64,000 nt of DNA from assembly GCA_023525715.1 (NCBI GenBank), contig CM042009.1:123694819-123758818 (forward strand), read 5' to 3'. The position numbers were made by a program, and so were the translations under genes. The notes under the pieces are model-generated. The model made no database searches. It saw nothing but the letters and a program-made list of their open reading frames with translations, and was not told where the DNA came from. Origin of the DNA: Cichorium intybus. Its lineage: Eukaryota; Streptophyta; Magnoliopsida; Asterales; Asteraceae. Of the stretch, positions 10,690 to 24,308 are shown one piece after another (position 1 is the first letter of the stretch; each line of letters opens with the position of its first letter).

Positions 10690-11001
10690 AAAATTACAGG
10701 TTGAACCGGAAATGACGATTGAAGGTTGAATCGGAGAAGAAAAGCGTCGGCGGGGACGATGCCCCTTTGCCTAGTCTACAGTTCCTGCCATGTCACTAGT
10801 GATGTCACAAGCCATGTCATATACCACGTGGTAAGGCATCTGCCTGTATGTCATTGTAACTGGCAAAATTGGGTTAAGAGACTAAAGAAATAGGTCAATC
10901 TCATCTTGGTACCCTTGGAAAACCAAAAAAAAAAAAAAAACACTTTAGGAATGTTTTAAACTAGAAGCTGAAAATTCGATGGATTAGAATATTATTTTGA
11001 A
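10690..11001. other. Spacer before element 2
   Basis: About 300 bases with an A16 run near 10930 and no ORF or repeat that I recognise. Confidence 0.5.
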
Positions 11002-11538
11002 TCAAGAACCGAGACATACAACTATATCACTAAATCAGTCCTCTTTTATTGATAAGAACCAGATTTAACATACAAATACAAGTAAACCTCACTACATAAC
11101 ACTCACACTCACCTAGATCTAACCTATTCTAACTAAACCTAACATATTTCTGATACATCTCGAAAATAAGCAAGAGAAGAAAGAACTCAAGGTGTGAACG
11201 CATAGCAGATGAGAAGAACGAGAGAGAGAGAGAGAGAGACGAGAGGGAGAGAAATCTGATGTAAAACATGTCCAAATAACTCCATTCAGCCAATATATAC
11301 AACCGGGTAAAATCGACCCGGTATGATCCGCGAAACTAGCTCCATCAACCCGGAATTGACAGCAACCCATCAGCAACTTGACCCATCAGCTTTAAGCCCA
11401 CAATCAGCAACTATTCTGCCCATTTTAGCTTTAGTTTAACCCATCTCCTACACAATAAACAAAACAAGTTAATAATATAAAAAATAAATAGAATTTCCTT
11501 TCAGATTGAACAATTGCTAGAAATATTTTCATATTTCA
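11002..11538 (-). repeat. 3' LTR of copia element 2
   Basis: Matches 17181-17721. On the minus strand it starts TGAAATATGAAAATATT after the polypurine tract. The pol stop codon TGA is formed by its first three bases. Confidence 0.92.
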
Positions 11539-13875
11539 ACACCCTCCCTCAATCTGAGCCGGAAATGCATTATACAAACCGAGTTTTTCTGACAAAACAT
11601 TATGCTGACTAACACCAAGAGGCTTGGTGAGAATATCAGCAATTTGTTCTAAAGAGTTAACCTTTACCGCCTTGATTACACCCTCAGAAACTTTATCTCT
11701 TACCAAGTGGATATCGATCTCTATGTGTTTTGTTCTTTCATGTAGCACTGGATTTAAAGACAAAAGAATAGCAGATTGATTATCACAATATAAACTGACT
11801 GGAACCTTGTACTTAAGACCTAAATCTTTCATCAACTTAAGTAACCACAAGACTTCACAAGTCACTATTGCAAGAGCTCTATATTCAGACTCAGTAGAAG
11901 ATCTTGAAACAGTTGACTGTTTTTTACTTTTCCATGAAACCAAACTATTACCCAAAAACAAACAATACCCAGTTATAGAACGTCGTGAATTTACACATTT
12001 AGCCCAATCAGAATCTGCCCAAGCAGTTAATAACAAGTCACTACTCTTTGACACTAAAACTCCTTTTCCTGGACAAAGTTTTAAATACCTCAACACACGA
12101 ATTGCAACTTTCAAATGTGACTTTCTTGGAGCATACATAAACTGACTTAAAGTCTGAATAGTAAAAGAAATATCAGGTCTAGTATTAGTCAAGTAAATCA
12201 GTTTTCCAACTAATTTTTGATATTCTGTGACATTTTCCAGCAAATCATCATCCCCACTAGAACCACTACTAGAAACAGTGACATTTACATCCAAAGGAGT
12301 TCTAATGGTTTTTGAAGCTAAGAGTCCAAACTCATACAACAATTCCAAACAATATTTACGTTGTGACCAACATAACCCATTATTAGTTTTTACAATTTCA
12401 ATTCCAAGAAAATATCTTAAGACTCCTAAATCTTTAATCAAAAACTGAGATTTCAAAAAAACTTTAACAGATTCTATTTCTTGCTCATTATTTCCAGTTA
12501 GCACAATATCATCAACATATACTAAAAGTACAACAAACACATCTTTATCCTGTTTTGTATATAACGAAAAATCATTTTTACTTTGCACAAAACCAAATTT
12601 TTGTAGAGAAGATGTAAGTTTTTCATTCCACTTTCTAGGAGCCTGTTTTAAACCATATAACGATTTAACAAGTTTGCACACTTGTTTATCATTTTTTGAA
12701 AAATATCCAGGTGGTAAAGCCATATAAACTTCTTCTTCAAGTGTACCATACAAAAATACGTTATTAACATCCATTTGATAAAGATTCCAGTTAAATTGAA
12801 CAGCCATTGCAATAACACACCTAACAGTGGTAAGCTTAGCAACAGGGGAGAAAGTCTCATCAAAGTCAAGACCTTCTCTTTGACTGTAACCTTTAGCAAC
12901 AAGTCTAGCTTTAAAACGTTCTATTTCACCAGTGGACTTGTACTTAATTTTAAACACCCATCTACAACCAATGGGTTTGCGCCCCTTTGGTAAATCAGTT
13001 ATTATCCAAGTTCCATTTCTATTTAAAGCTTCCATTTCATCGTTCATTGCTCTAACCCAATTTGGATCCTTAACAGCTTCATCAAAACTGTTAGGCTCAT
13101 AAGACTTATTTAAAGTAGCAGTAAAACAAGCAGAAACAGAATCAAGATGAGCATAACCAACTGACTTTTCTATACCAAACCTATACTTCCCTTCTACAAG
13201 AAAATCATCATACTTTGAAGGAATTCTGCTATTCCTACTAGACCTCCTAAATCCTAAAGCACGAGTTCCTAAGGCATCATCAAATTGAGGTGGTTCAGAA
13301 TTTTCAAGTGTTGATGTTCCCTCAGGAAAGTTAGAAACTTCAACATAATGTTCATTTCTATCCTCCGACTCGGTTGCGAGAGCTCTTTCACCATCCTGAA
13401 CCAAAGGAAAGATGATAGTTTCAGTATTACCTTGAATACAAACATCATTGGGATTCTCGGGACTGGAACAATTAGGAACAGTTTGATATAAACAATAAAA
13501 AAAATTTGAATGATTTATTTCAGAATTGGACAAATCAGAAACGCCTTTTGAGGTTGTCAGTTTAAGAGGAAAAACTGACTCATAGAACCGCACATCTCTG
13601 GAAAAGAAAACAGATTTATCATCAAGACTTAACAATTTATAGCCCTTCTTTTCATTAGAAAAACCAATCAAAGCACATTTTTCAGACCTAGAAGCAAATT
13701 TATCTGAATTATTTAATTTGGTTGCAAAACACAAACATCCAAAAACTCTTAAAAAATCAAAATTTGGTTCAGCTTTATACACCATTTCAAAGGGTGACTT
13801 ACCATTTAAAACTGAAGTGGGAGTTCTATTTATTAAAAACGTTGCAGTTAAAATAGTTTCCCCCCATAAATTCAA
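11536..13875 (-). pseudogene. pol: pol of element 2: integrase C-terminus, reverse transcriptase, RNase H
   Basis: 779-codon open frame on the minus strand whose first codon (TTG) follows an in-frame TGA, so it is the downstream part of a broken pol. It begins in the integrase near LNLWGETILTATFLINRTP. The RT follows the linker from about residue 265, with the catalytic YVDD in LLVYVDDIVLTG, and RNase H shows WADSDW and TESEYRA. It ends in a sequence coded by the polypurine tract, and its stop lies in the LTR. The catalytic motifs look intact; only upstream lesions disable it. Confidence 0.9.
11539..11553 (-). other. polypurine tract of element 2
   Basis: On the minus strand TTGAGGGAGGGTGT directly precedes the 3' LTR. 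It is also translated as the last residues of pol. Confidence 0.8.
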
Positions 13876-14216
13876 AGGTAATCAAGATTGAAAAAGTAAA
13901 GACCTTGCAACATTCATCAAGTGTCTATGTTTTCTTTCTACAATCCCATTTTGTTGAGGTGTATAAACACATGTTGTTTGATGCAAGACACCCTCTTTTT
14001 CAAAAAAAAACATTTAACCTTTGAATTTACAAATTCGGTTCCATTATCTGATCTAAAAATTTTCACAGTCTTAGAAAACTGCAGTTTTAACATGTTAAAA
14101 AAGACAACAATTTTTTCAAACACTTCGTCCTTAGTTCTCAACAGATAAACCCAAACAGCCCGAGAATAGTCATCAACAACAGTTAGAAAATACTTGAAAC
14201 CATCTCTAGTTGACAC
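13876..14216 (-). pseudogene. integrase core of element 2 (frameshifted)
   Basis: The minus-strand frame opens with STRDGFKYFLTVVDDYSRA and carries the second catalytic Asp in SDNGTEF. A T9 run at about 14003-14012 marks a one-base indel; after it the frame that continues the protein carries TPQQNGIVERK with the catalytic Glu. That second frame then meets a TGA at about 13876-13878, just before the LNLWGE segment. Confidence 0.85.
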
Positions 14217-14228
14217 ACGATAGGGCCC

Positions 14229-15380
14229 TCATACATCAATATGAACAAGATCTCCTAGACTAGACGACTTATGAGAACTTAACGGAAATGGCTCACGTGT
14301 TTGTTTAGCCCTATGAAACACTTCACACATAGAAATATGGTCATTTCCTAGATTTAACTTGTTTTTTAGTACACTAAGAACTTTATCAGAAGGATGACCA
14401 AGTCTATGGTGCCATGTCATCTTAGAAACATAACAAACAGACAAAGAAGAACTATTATTACAACTAACATGATTATTATCTAAGAAATATAAGCCTCCAG
14501 AGACTTTACCAGTCGTCACAATGGGATCGGTTTGTAAATCCTGAGTATTACAGATATAACAATTATTTTCATCAAAATAAACTCCTACTCTACTATCACG
14601 AGCAAGTTTGTAGACCGAAAGCAAGTGAACTTTAAATTCTGGAACAAATAAAACATCTTTTAAAATAAGTGATGGGAAAACTTTCAAATCTCCGATTTTA
14701 GAAATTTTAGCTTTTGTCCCATTTGGATGGTCCACACTCATTTCTAAGTCTGAAACATCAACAAAATTTTCAAAATTTGTAAAATTTCCAGTCATATGTT
14801 GTGTTGCTCTAGAGTCTACAACCCACTCACGATAGCCCAAAGCATAACTGACAGAATTATATGCAAAAAACTTATTTGACATATTAGATATACCTGCCAT
14901 ATTAGCAGATACATCCTCAAAGGAAGACTTTTCTTTTATCAGTCCTAAAATTTTAGATACTTGCTCATTTGTGAATTGCAAAGACATCTTATTATCATCA
15001 ACAGAAGAAACAGATTTATCAGAAGTAACAACATTAGCAGTAGATTTGTTTTGTGAATTATCATCATTTTTTGACTTAAAATCTTTTGGAAAACCAATGA
15101 GTTTATAACACCTTTCAATAGTATGCCCTTTCATATTACAATGTTTACAAACTAAGTTTACGTTTTTATTACCAAATTTCTTTTTAACATCAGGTCCTTT
15201 AGCAACAAAAACAGAACTTTGACTTTTGCTAGAATTACTAATAGAAGAACTACTCTTAAGTGATTCTTCTCTAGAAATGGTAGCAAAAGCAGATTGCACA
15301 CTAGGTAATTGTTCTTGCATTAAAATATTACTTCTAATTGAATTATAACTCTCATTTAATCCCATTAAAAATTGAAACAA
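14229..15380 (-). pseudogene. gag C-terminus, protease and pre-integrase region of element 2
   Basis: 383 codons in the same frame as the upstream gag piece. Contains a CCHC zinc knuckle (CKHCNMKGHTIERC), a Ser/Lys-rich linker, the protease site in which DSG reads DSR (VVDSRATQHMTG, so the conserved Gly is lost), and the HHCC pre-integrase region (WHHRLGHPS). It ends at a TGA in HIDV-stop-GPYR, where family members have Trp (TGG to TGA). The altered protease site suggests loss of function independent of the stops. Confidence 0.85.
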
Positions 15381-15401
15381 CTTTAGTTGATTAGAAAATG
15401 A

Positions 15402-15947
15402 CTATCGATCCTTAGAAGCATCACAAGTACACTCGCTTATTTTAGACAAAGAATCAAACTCTTTCCAAAGACCATTTAAACTGTTGAAGTAATCAGAAAC
15501 ATTTTCAGAACCCTGAGTATGCATATTTATTTTTTGAAAGGCATTAAAAACAACAGATCCATTAATTTTTTCATATGTTTGCCTTAACTCAATCCACAAC
15601 TCACAAGCATTTTCAGACAAACTATACACAGAAGATATATTTTCAGTCATAGAAGCAAGCAACCAAGAAACTACAACAGCATTTGCATGATCCCATTTTT
15701 CAGCTTTTGTTTCATCCTCTGTGGGACGAGAACATTTGCCATTTATAAAACCTAGTTTATTTCTAATGGTAAGACCACGTACAGTAGCAGTAGCCCAATT
15801 CTTATAGTTACTAGTTCCAACCAATTTAAAGCTAATTATAGTAACAGAAAATATATCATTTGCATGTAAGCACAAAGGATCATCAAGATTAACAACAGGA
15901 TCAGTATGACCAGAACTACTTGTTTCAGACTCAGTAGCAGCAGGCAT
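15402..15947 (-). pseudogene. gag: gag N-terminus of element 2
   Basis: Begins with an ATG at 15947 and shows a copia gag start: the NYKNWATATVRGLTIRNKLG segment at about residues 47-66 and a UBN2-type domain. It ends at an in-frame TAG at about 15402-15404; the frame resumes directly with SFSNQLKLFQFLMGL, so a single nonsense change (probably CAG to TAG) splits gag. Confidence 0.85.
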
Positions 15948-17166
15948 TTTTGAAACAATTAAAAAAAATTATAACAAAAGAACAGAGCACCTTGCTATAG
16001 GCCAAGGATGTCACAACAAGTGCAATTGAACATGGTCCTTGCTACAACAAGGCGTAAGAGAAACTTACAGTGAGCGGAAGCAGCACAAAAATACTAGCCG
16101 GTTTATAACCTTTTAAGCAATTATCATAGAACCGTAACCCGAACAGAACACAAGATTAAAGAAAGGTTAGCAAAAAATAACAACAATTATAACAGAAAAT
16201 AGACCAGATCTATATCTGTAACATAATATGAGGACCAGATCTGGATTGGACAAGATCTGTGAACAATTTTATTAACAAGAATTATAAGAGGACCAGATCT
16301 AAGGAATTGACCAGATCTGAGGAGCAGTTCAGTTTATCAATTATTATAACAGGACCAGATTTAAGGACATGACCAGATCTGAGAAATAGTTCAATTTAGT
16401 TAACAATTTATTATAATAAGTCCAGATCTTAGGAAATAAGGACCAGATCTGAAATATGTACAACAAAAGTAACCAGATCTAATGAAATGGGACCAGATCT
16501 GAAAAATGAACTACAAATGTAAAGAAAAATCCTCAACTCAGGTTTGGTGCTTATGTCAAGACATGAGTCTCGATAACAACCAAAACTATGGTATCAAAGG
16601 ACAGTTAACACGGATCTAAACTCAACAGAGTCTCATTGATCCAATATACAAAAAATATCTCAACTCAAGATGAGTTTCATATACAAAAAAAAAAACTAAA
16701 GTCTCGACTCGGATCCGGAGTGTCATAGACGAAGTAAGCAAAACAATAAAATAAATAAGAGAGAATGATACCGATACCGGATCTGGTCTGATACGGAGCA
16801 AAAACACTCAGCCAAGAACTCGATGAACAAGTTGAGAGAACCAGATCGGATAAAATCAAACCTCCGGAAGTCAAGATCTGACGAAGACCAACAGATCTCG
16901 CACACCAAACGTGCCTAACACACCATATCTGACGAATACAAGGTCGAGCACACCAAATCTGATGAACACCACTCGAAAACACCAAGATCTCGCACAGAAA
17001 AAGAGTGATCTCAAACAACCAGATCTCGAAAAACCAAAAAACACACACCAGATCTCGCAAAAAAACTTAACCCTCCAGATAGGAATCTGACTAATCGAGA
17101 AGAGGAAGAAGCTTGTAGACACACCAGATCTAGAGATCGAGAACAAAGGTCACACAAGAGCTTCTA
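15948..17166 (-). other. 5' leader of element 2 with dense AGATCT repeats
   Basis: About 1.2 kb of untranslated leader between the primer site and gag. The 6-bp palindrome AGATCT, mostly within GACCAGATCT, occurs sixteen times by my count between 16201 and 17140, where chance predicts fewer than one. ORFs over it on the minus strand look like by-products of the repeats. Confidence 0.8.
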
Positions 17167-17178
17167 GCTCTGATACCA
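17167..17178 (-). other. tRNA-iMet primer binding site of element 2
   Basis: On the minus strand TGGTATCAGAGC lies two bases inside the 5' LTR. This 12-mer is the usual complement of the initiator tRNA-Met 3' end in copia elements. Confidence 0.92.
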
Positions 17179-17180
17179 AA

Positions 17181-17721
17181 TCAAGAACCGAGAAATACAA
17201 CTATATCACTAAATCAGTCCTCTTTTATTGATAAGAACCAGATTTAACATACAAATACAAGTAAATCTCACTACATAACACTCACACTCACCTAGATCTA
17301 ACCTATTCTAACTAAACCTAACATATTTCTGATACATCTCGAAAATAAGCAAGAAAAGAAAGAACTCAAGGTGTGAACTCGTAGCAGATGAGAAGAACGA
17401 GAGAGAGAGAGAGAGAGAGTGACGAGAGGGAGAGAAATCTGATGTAAAACATGTCCAAATAACTCCATTCAGCCAATATATACAACCGGGTAAAATCGAC
17501 CCGGTATGATCCGCGAAACTAGCTCCATCAACCCGGAATTGACAGCAACCCATCAGCAACTTGACCCATCAGCTTTAAGCCCACAATCAGCAACTATTCA
17601 GCCCATTTTAGCTTTAGTTTAACCCATCTCCTACACAATAAACAAAACAAGTTAATAATATAAAAAATAAATAGAATTTCCTTTCAGATTGAACAATTGC
17701 TAGAAATATTTTCATATTTCA
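17181..17721 (-). repeat. 5' LTR of copia element 2
   Basis: Near-identical to 11002-11538. It differs in the length of the GA run near 17400 and at a handful of bases. Confidence 0.92.
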
Positions 17722-18149
17722 TCATTTTGCCTTATGTATCATATTTATGGAACTTAGTGACGTGGATGCCAACAATGCACTCACAGACGCACCAACTGTT
17801 TGCTGAGCTTTGGAATATGACTTGGAGCACATGGTAGCCATGCTACTCTTAGCTTATTGATTTCTCCACCTTACCAAATATATCTAATGAATGATGTGAC
17901 GTTCAAAAAAAATGTAACGAACGATGCATTAAATTAAATAGCTCATATAGTGATGCATCGGATCCTTTAAAATAATCAATACAATGTGGTAAAATTGACG
18001 TGTCGTTTCCTTTCTAATTCAATAATTTAAGTTTTACAATTAACTTGATCAAAGATAAAATGTAATATAAGTAGTGTATTTATAAATGATTTGCTTATAT
18101 TTCTCACATCTAATACTTGATAACAATGGCTACTTTCTCCTAGATATAG
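17722..18149. other. AT-rich spacer
   Basis: No ORF, repeat or RNA gene recognised. Confidence 0.5.
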
Positions 18150-18157
18150 ACTATAAG

Positions 18158-18340
18158 TAGGGATGTCAAAACCTCCGTGGGGCCCCGTTTTCGTGGGATC
18201 CTGAACTGTACGGAAGGTATTTCTTTGAAAAAACCGTGGGCGGGAGCGGGATTAACCCTCGTTTAATTTCGGGGTCGGGGCGGGGGTGGAAAGTTCAGGG
18301 GATTCGGGGGCGGGGGCGGGTTGACCTCGTTGACATCCAT
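18158..18340. mobile_element. hAT-like MITE with G-rich core
   Basis: Ends TAGGGATGTCAA and TTGACATCCAT form a short inverted repeat. The flanks are ACTATAAG (18150-18157) and ACTATAAA (18341-18348), close to an 8-bp target duplication. The core is GGGGCGGGG-rich, a layout I know from non-autonomous hAT-type repeats in plants. Short, non-coding. Confidence 0.6.
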
Positions 18341-18600
18341 ACTATAAAGGATGTGAAAATAAAAACAAATTTTAGACCCTTTGATTGTCAACGGACAAGT
18401 AAAGATCGATAAATTTAGATGGAAAGTGAGTGAAAGTTTAGGGGATTTGGGGCGGGAGCGGAGGAAGCTATCCCCGTCCCATTTGACCCCGTTGACATCT
18501 CTACTATAAAGGATGTGAAAATAAAAACAAAATTTAGACCCTTTAGTTGTCAACTTACAAGTAAAGATCGATAAATTTGGATGGAAAGTGAGTTTAAGGT
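18341..18600 (+). repeat. 162-bp tandem duplication next to the MITE
   Basis: ACTATAAAGGATGTGAAAAT starts at 18341 and again at 18503. The duplicated unit includes flanking DNA plus a second, diverged MITE end (TTGACATCTCT at about 18492), so the 3' end of the MITE was duplicated together with its flank. Confidence 0.8.
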
Positions 18601-18603
18601 AGT

Positions 18604-20350
18604 GTTCTATATTTTAGGTATTGTCGAGATAGATGATGCATAAATTCTTTTTTAAAATCTCAGGCACATTTCGTGAAGTGAAGAAAATAATAAATGATGC
18701 TCATTAAAATGATTTTAAAATATCTACATTAAAATGGGTTTCATTTTGGGACTGCTTATTAAGAATACTATGTTATTGTGATATATAAGCCCAACTTCAA
18801 CAATTTCAAATGGGCTTTTAACTAAATTCACAAAAAAGCGAAACCATATTATACTTGGGGTTTCAGTTTCACAAAATATAAAACACATGCTTTCTTTCAA
18901 TGTTTGACTAATAGGGTTTTGTAAAAGTCATGAACAAAGCATTTTTTTGGTCTAAATTATAAAACTTTATCCTCCTATAGTAGTTTTTCTTTATATGCCA
19001 CTATGTGTATGATACTCATAATTATATGTTGACGACGGCATCTACTAAAACTTAATGGGACCTTATTTTCATTATTTTGCAACATCACAATTCTTCTCTC
19101 TTGGAATATGATGATACGAAATCACACTATGAAAGTTTCTACATTTGTGCATCGTATTGCCGTCAATGTTAACATACGCCCGCATGGTCCATATCACTAC
19201 TAAGGAACACATGGCTATTGAGACATGGTACAAATCTATTATTGATTTTACTCACCATAAGAATTTAAGGATTTATTTGTGATGAATGATGTACTTCATC
19301 ATCCCTATATAACACATTAATGTACAACTTCACTAACCATCTCAAGGGTGGCGACTAAGTGATACAAAGTTTGTAATTATTAATTCACACATTATAGAAA
19401 GGTTGTCCCATATTTGATTCGCACATGTTTTAACTTTTTGGTGACCACCTGAATCCATAGGCTAGGCATTATAGAAGCATCGCAATCAGCTCGGAGCTTA
19501 GGTGTCACTACGATGAATGCGGTGAACATCGTCCCGCCCCTGGTAGCAATGCACAAAAAATTTTCCCACTCATCCGTTTCCACTACACGGGAAAACCCCC
19601 CATTTTTTTTAATAAAAATTAGTCCTTTGCCTAATACACACACACTAATTGTAAGGGTCATGCTAAACACGGGACCATGAAGGGTTTCTTGAAATTTTCT
19701 ATAAATATTTTAAAACGGTTGTTATTGTTAGATACATCCATAAACATCAAGTATGAAACATATATCATACAATAGCAAAAATTTATAGTGATTTCATGCA
19801 TGAACATCAAGTATGTGACACATACCAAAAATTGGTATATAAATTGAAGTTCGTAAAATAAACTTTAGTGTTACCATAATAACATTGTCAAATTATTTTT
19901 TCATAACATTTTCCTAAATTGACGTTGTGATGTCCTTTTGTACTATTAAAATGAAAATATAAAAAGATAGTTAGCTAAGTCTTTGAACACATATTGTGAG
20001 CATAGCTCATAAAATGCAACACATAGAATGGCATTAACTTACAATACATCTTGAGAATGTCTCTTCAGATAATAGAACTATCTTCAAATGTTTTACTAGA
20101 GGTGTCAACATTTATAAAAAGATCATTTGACAAAGTGACATATTCCAATCATGATAAAAACAAAATCCTACACGTTTGGATGAAAAGAAATATGATCACA
20201 GATATTAAATTTATTGTTATGATAGTAAGGTGAAAAGTTATAGACTTGTGGTGTTGAGACAATGAGATTTTGTGAAATATGGGGATGTTTTTTTGGCTAA
20301 TCATTTTACTATTTTAGGTGTCAACAAAAAAATTAAAAATAAAATATAGA
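18604..20350. other. AT-rich intergenic DNA
   Basis: No supported gene. A 92-codon minus-strand ORF at 19392-19670 has no motif I recognise. Confidence 0.5.
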
Positions 20351-20352
20351 TG

Positions 20353-20697
<345 letters not shown>

Positions 20698-20699
20698 TA

Positions 20700-21412
20700 T
20701 TATAAATATGGGCAATATTTTAAATAGAATATTATTCATATGTGTATTTTCTATTACAATATTACACTATAACGATTTTAAAATTTTTCATAATATTCTA
20801 CAAGAATATTACATGTCTAATAGTATATAAATATATATCATGAATAATATGATGGTTAGAATAATGTACTTTGACACCGATTTTATTTATTGTATACATG
20901 TATGACTAAATTCTAACAATTAGATTAACATTTTAAATGGCTAGAATTGCCAATGACATCATTGTAATTAAAAGGGAAAATTTTATTTACTCTGTAAAAG
21001 AATTTGGTCATACATTCACACATTCAAATCAGTTTTCCACTTCGTTTTCACATATTGTCTTTTCGTTCTTAAAGAATATGACTGTATTCGGTATATTTTT
21101 TTAAAGCTAATATTCTTAAAGAATGCGACTACATATATTCTCAATAATAACAATTTGCATCAGAGTAATATCATTTTTATTGCACATTACAAATGCCAGA
21201 ATAACAATTTAGATAAACAAAAAAGCAACATAAATTACAAATGCAATGAATATAATTAAAAGCACAATGAATGAAAAAACACAAATAACATGTCCAAGTC
21301 CGACATTCTCATGAAAAGGAAACTAATTACAATTGAAAACCTATATTATTAATCATTCTTAGAGAATACGTAACAAATTCTAGACCAATAATTTGATAGA
21401 AGTTGTTGATGC
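20700..21412. other. AT-rich spacer
   Basis: No gene seen. GAATATT-rich, non-coding. Confidence 0.5.
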
Positions 21413-21420
21413 ATTCTAAA

Positions 21421-22012
<592 letters not shown>

Positions 22013-22029
22013 ATTCTAAATGAATGTGC

Positions 22030-22495
22030 TTTCTTTGTAATGTTCATTATGAAAGAATATGTATTTTAAAATAAAGGGAAAATTGCAACCTACTTGAAGG
22101 AGATCCAACAAATATGGTGGCAGTTGATGAAGGTTATCCAAATATGGTGGCAGTTGATGAAGAAGATCTGGTGGCGATGAATGACAATTGATGAAAGCCA
22201 TCTAGAGATGGTAGCGATGAATGTCGGTTGATGTAGTCATATTGAAGCAAATCTGGTGGCATTGAGTAGCGGTTGATGAAGGTTGTCTAAATAGGGTTGC
22301 AAGGGTGTCATGGTGGTCACAATGTTCTTAAGGAAGAAGAGGATCATGGCTAAGGTTTAGAAGATGATGAGATATAATTGGTAACCGATCCTTGATTTAA
22401 AGAACAGATCCATAAATATATGCTTTTATTTTTGGTTATTGAAATAACTATATATAAAATTTCGAAATTGCCCATATATGTTGATTGATCCATAA
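22030..22495. repeat. Degenerate minisatellite around GGTGGCAGTTGATGAAG
   Basis: From about 22110 to 22290 the motif GGTGGC(A/G)(G/A)TTGATGAAG recurs five to six times with 35-45 base spacing and many changes. The rest of the stretch is featureless. Confidence 0.6.
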
Positions 22496-22542
22496 TTGGT
22501 CTTGCATTCACACAATAGTTATAGTTTATACACGAACCTAAT

Positions 22543-22766
<224 letters not shown>

Positions 22767-22899
22767 TAGGTTCTTGTGAGAACTCAAAAAATCCTGAGAT
22801 CTTGGAACCAAATCTGGACTATTAGATCAAATATTTAAATGGCTAAGATCGATAATGATAGTTTTGTAATTAATACTAAGTTTAATGATACAATTGTCT

Positions 22900-24160
22900 T
22901 TTTAAATTAACCTTCAGGGATAATTTTGGAATATGAAAAGAACCTGATACGGAAATTCCACATATCACGTTACATTCCAATAAAAACGGAAAAAATCTCG
23001 ATTTCTCTCACTTCACCCCCTCGTTTTCTTGACCGTCTCTTTCACTCTCTCACAGACTCGACCTCACCGTCCCAACCTCGCCATCCTATTGCTCTCTCCA
23101 ACTCAAAACAGTAGAATCGATGTGTGAATCTGCTTCTCGCATTGATGGAAGCGATCTAGTCTTCCCCTTTGGTACTTTCTAATTCTCGCATTGCAACTGT
23201 TCCAAGCAGAATCGATGTGGTACTTTCTGAATCTGCCTCTGCCGTCGTAGATGGACTGAGCCAGGTTTGCGATAAGGTGATTATCACCGGTGGTAGACCT
23301 CCTCCGACCATGTGATTATCAAATTAGAAGTTTCGTCTACCAATCTTTGAAGGTATTGATCTTGAACCCTAAATATGATATCCTGATTTCTCCATTCTGT
23401 ACGGTTATGTACAAATAAAAGGATGGCGAATTCCGTTGCAATCAAGCCTCAGAAGACCTTGCCGATCGATTGAGGAACTGATGTTTAAGTCAGCTAACAA
23501 CGACAACAATCCTACTACCTCGTCCCCTCATCTTGGATCTTCGCCGCCTCACCCACCGGCTCCTTTTTCCCTATCACTCTTTCTCGGTGAGTCAAGTAGA
23601 AATCGCATTTGCTGGTAAAATGTATATTCTCATTTACATTAGTTAGCATATGGTCTTATCATAATTTTTGTTTGATATTATTTAGTCCTATGTTTTTTGG
23701 ATTACGAAATTTGGCCATCAAAGTTGATTTCACCCTTTTGATTTTTAGAACCATCATTTGTCGTAAAAGTTTTGAACAAGAAATAAATCAAGTTTTGAAG
23801 GCAACCCATTTACTTTCATTCTAGTAAACTAGCAAATCCCATTTATCTAAAAAAATTCCTTTGTTCCAATCTAGAAAGCAACCGTCGAGGTACGGGATTG
23901 ATGCAGGGCCAGGATCTCCGATGAACCCATAGATCAATCAGGCTAATTTTCTGATGAAAGACTCATCAATCAAGCGGAGCATCTGATGAACTGACCTACT
24001 GAAGATTGGCCTTGAGGAGCAAAATGTCCAGGAGGTACTCGGTACTTTCTTACTCTTCAATTTTCGATTGTGTTTGTGGTGAATTAGGTTAACCATAATC
24101 GCAGTCAATTTACATCCATCTACTTTTCCTTGCTTCCGTATTGATCTTGCAACTTCTTCC
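22900..24160 (+). other. Gene-like but unidentified segment inside element A
   Basis: Between about 22970 and 23600 the DNA is richer in C and G and has Ser/Pro-rich short ORFs, unlike its AT-rich neighbours. It could be a captured piece of host 5' UTR or coding sequence. I cannot name a parent gene. Confidence 0.35.
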
Positions 24161-24308
24161 ATTTTAGGTCAGTAATTATTCATGTTTGGTTGTGGCATCT
24201 AATAACCATGAATACATTTATATTATAAAACAATTGGCCTGTAAGCACCTCATGTCTAGTGTTTTTTATTGTAATAAAGTTTGTCGATGAATTTTTTATT
24301 GTTTATCA

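Larger units (their letters stand above)
11002..17721 (-). mobile_element. Ty1/copia element 2, complete, minus strand
   Basis: Two LTRs of about 540 bp flank gag, protease, integrase, RT and RNase H in copia order on the minus strand. A tRNA-iMet primer site adjoins the right (5') LTR and a polypurine tract adjoins the left (3') LTR. By eye the LTRs differ at roughly six bases plus a 3-4 base indel in a GA run, about 1%, so the insertion looks fairly recent. A clean 5-bp target duplication was not found, and the inner LTR end reads ...CTTGA rather than ...CA. Its coding region has three stops and one frameshift. Confidence 0.93.

Noticed and set aside
11002..17721. Target-site duplication for copia element 2
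   Set aside because: Candidates such as TTTTG do not sit exactly at the LTR ends, so none is claimed.
19392..19670. 92-codon minus-strand ORF as a host gene
   Set aside because: No recognisable motif, no exon structure around it, and AT-rich surroundings; indistinguishable from chance.
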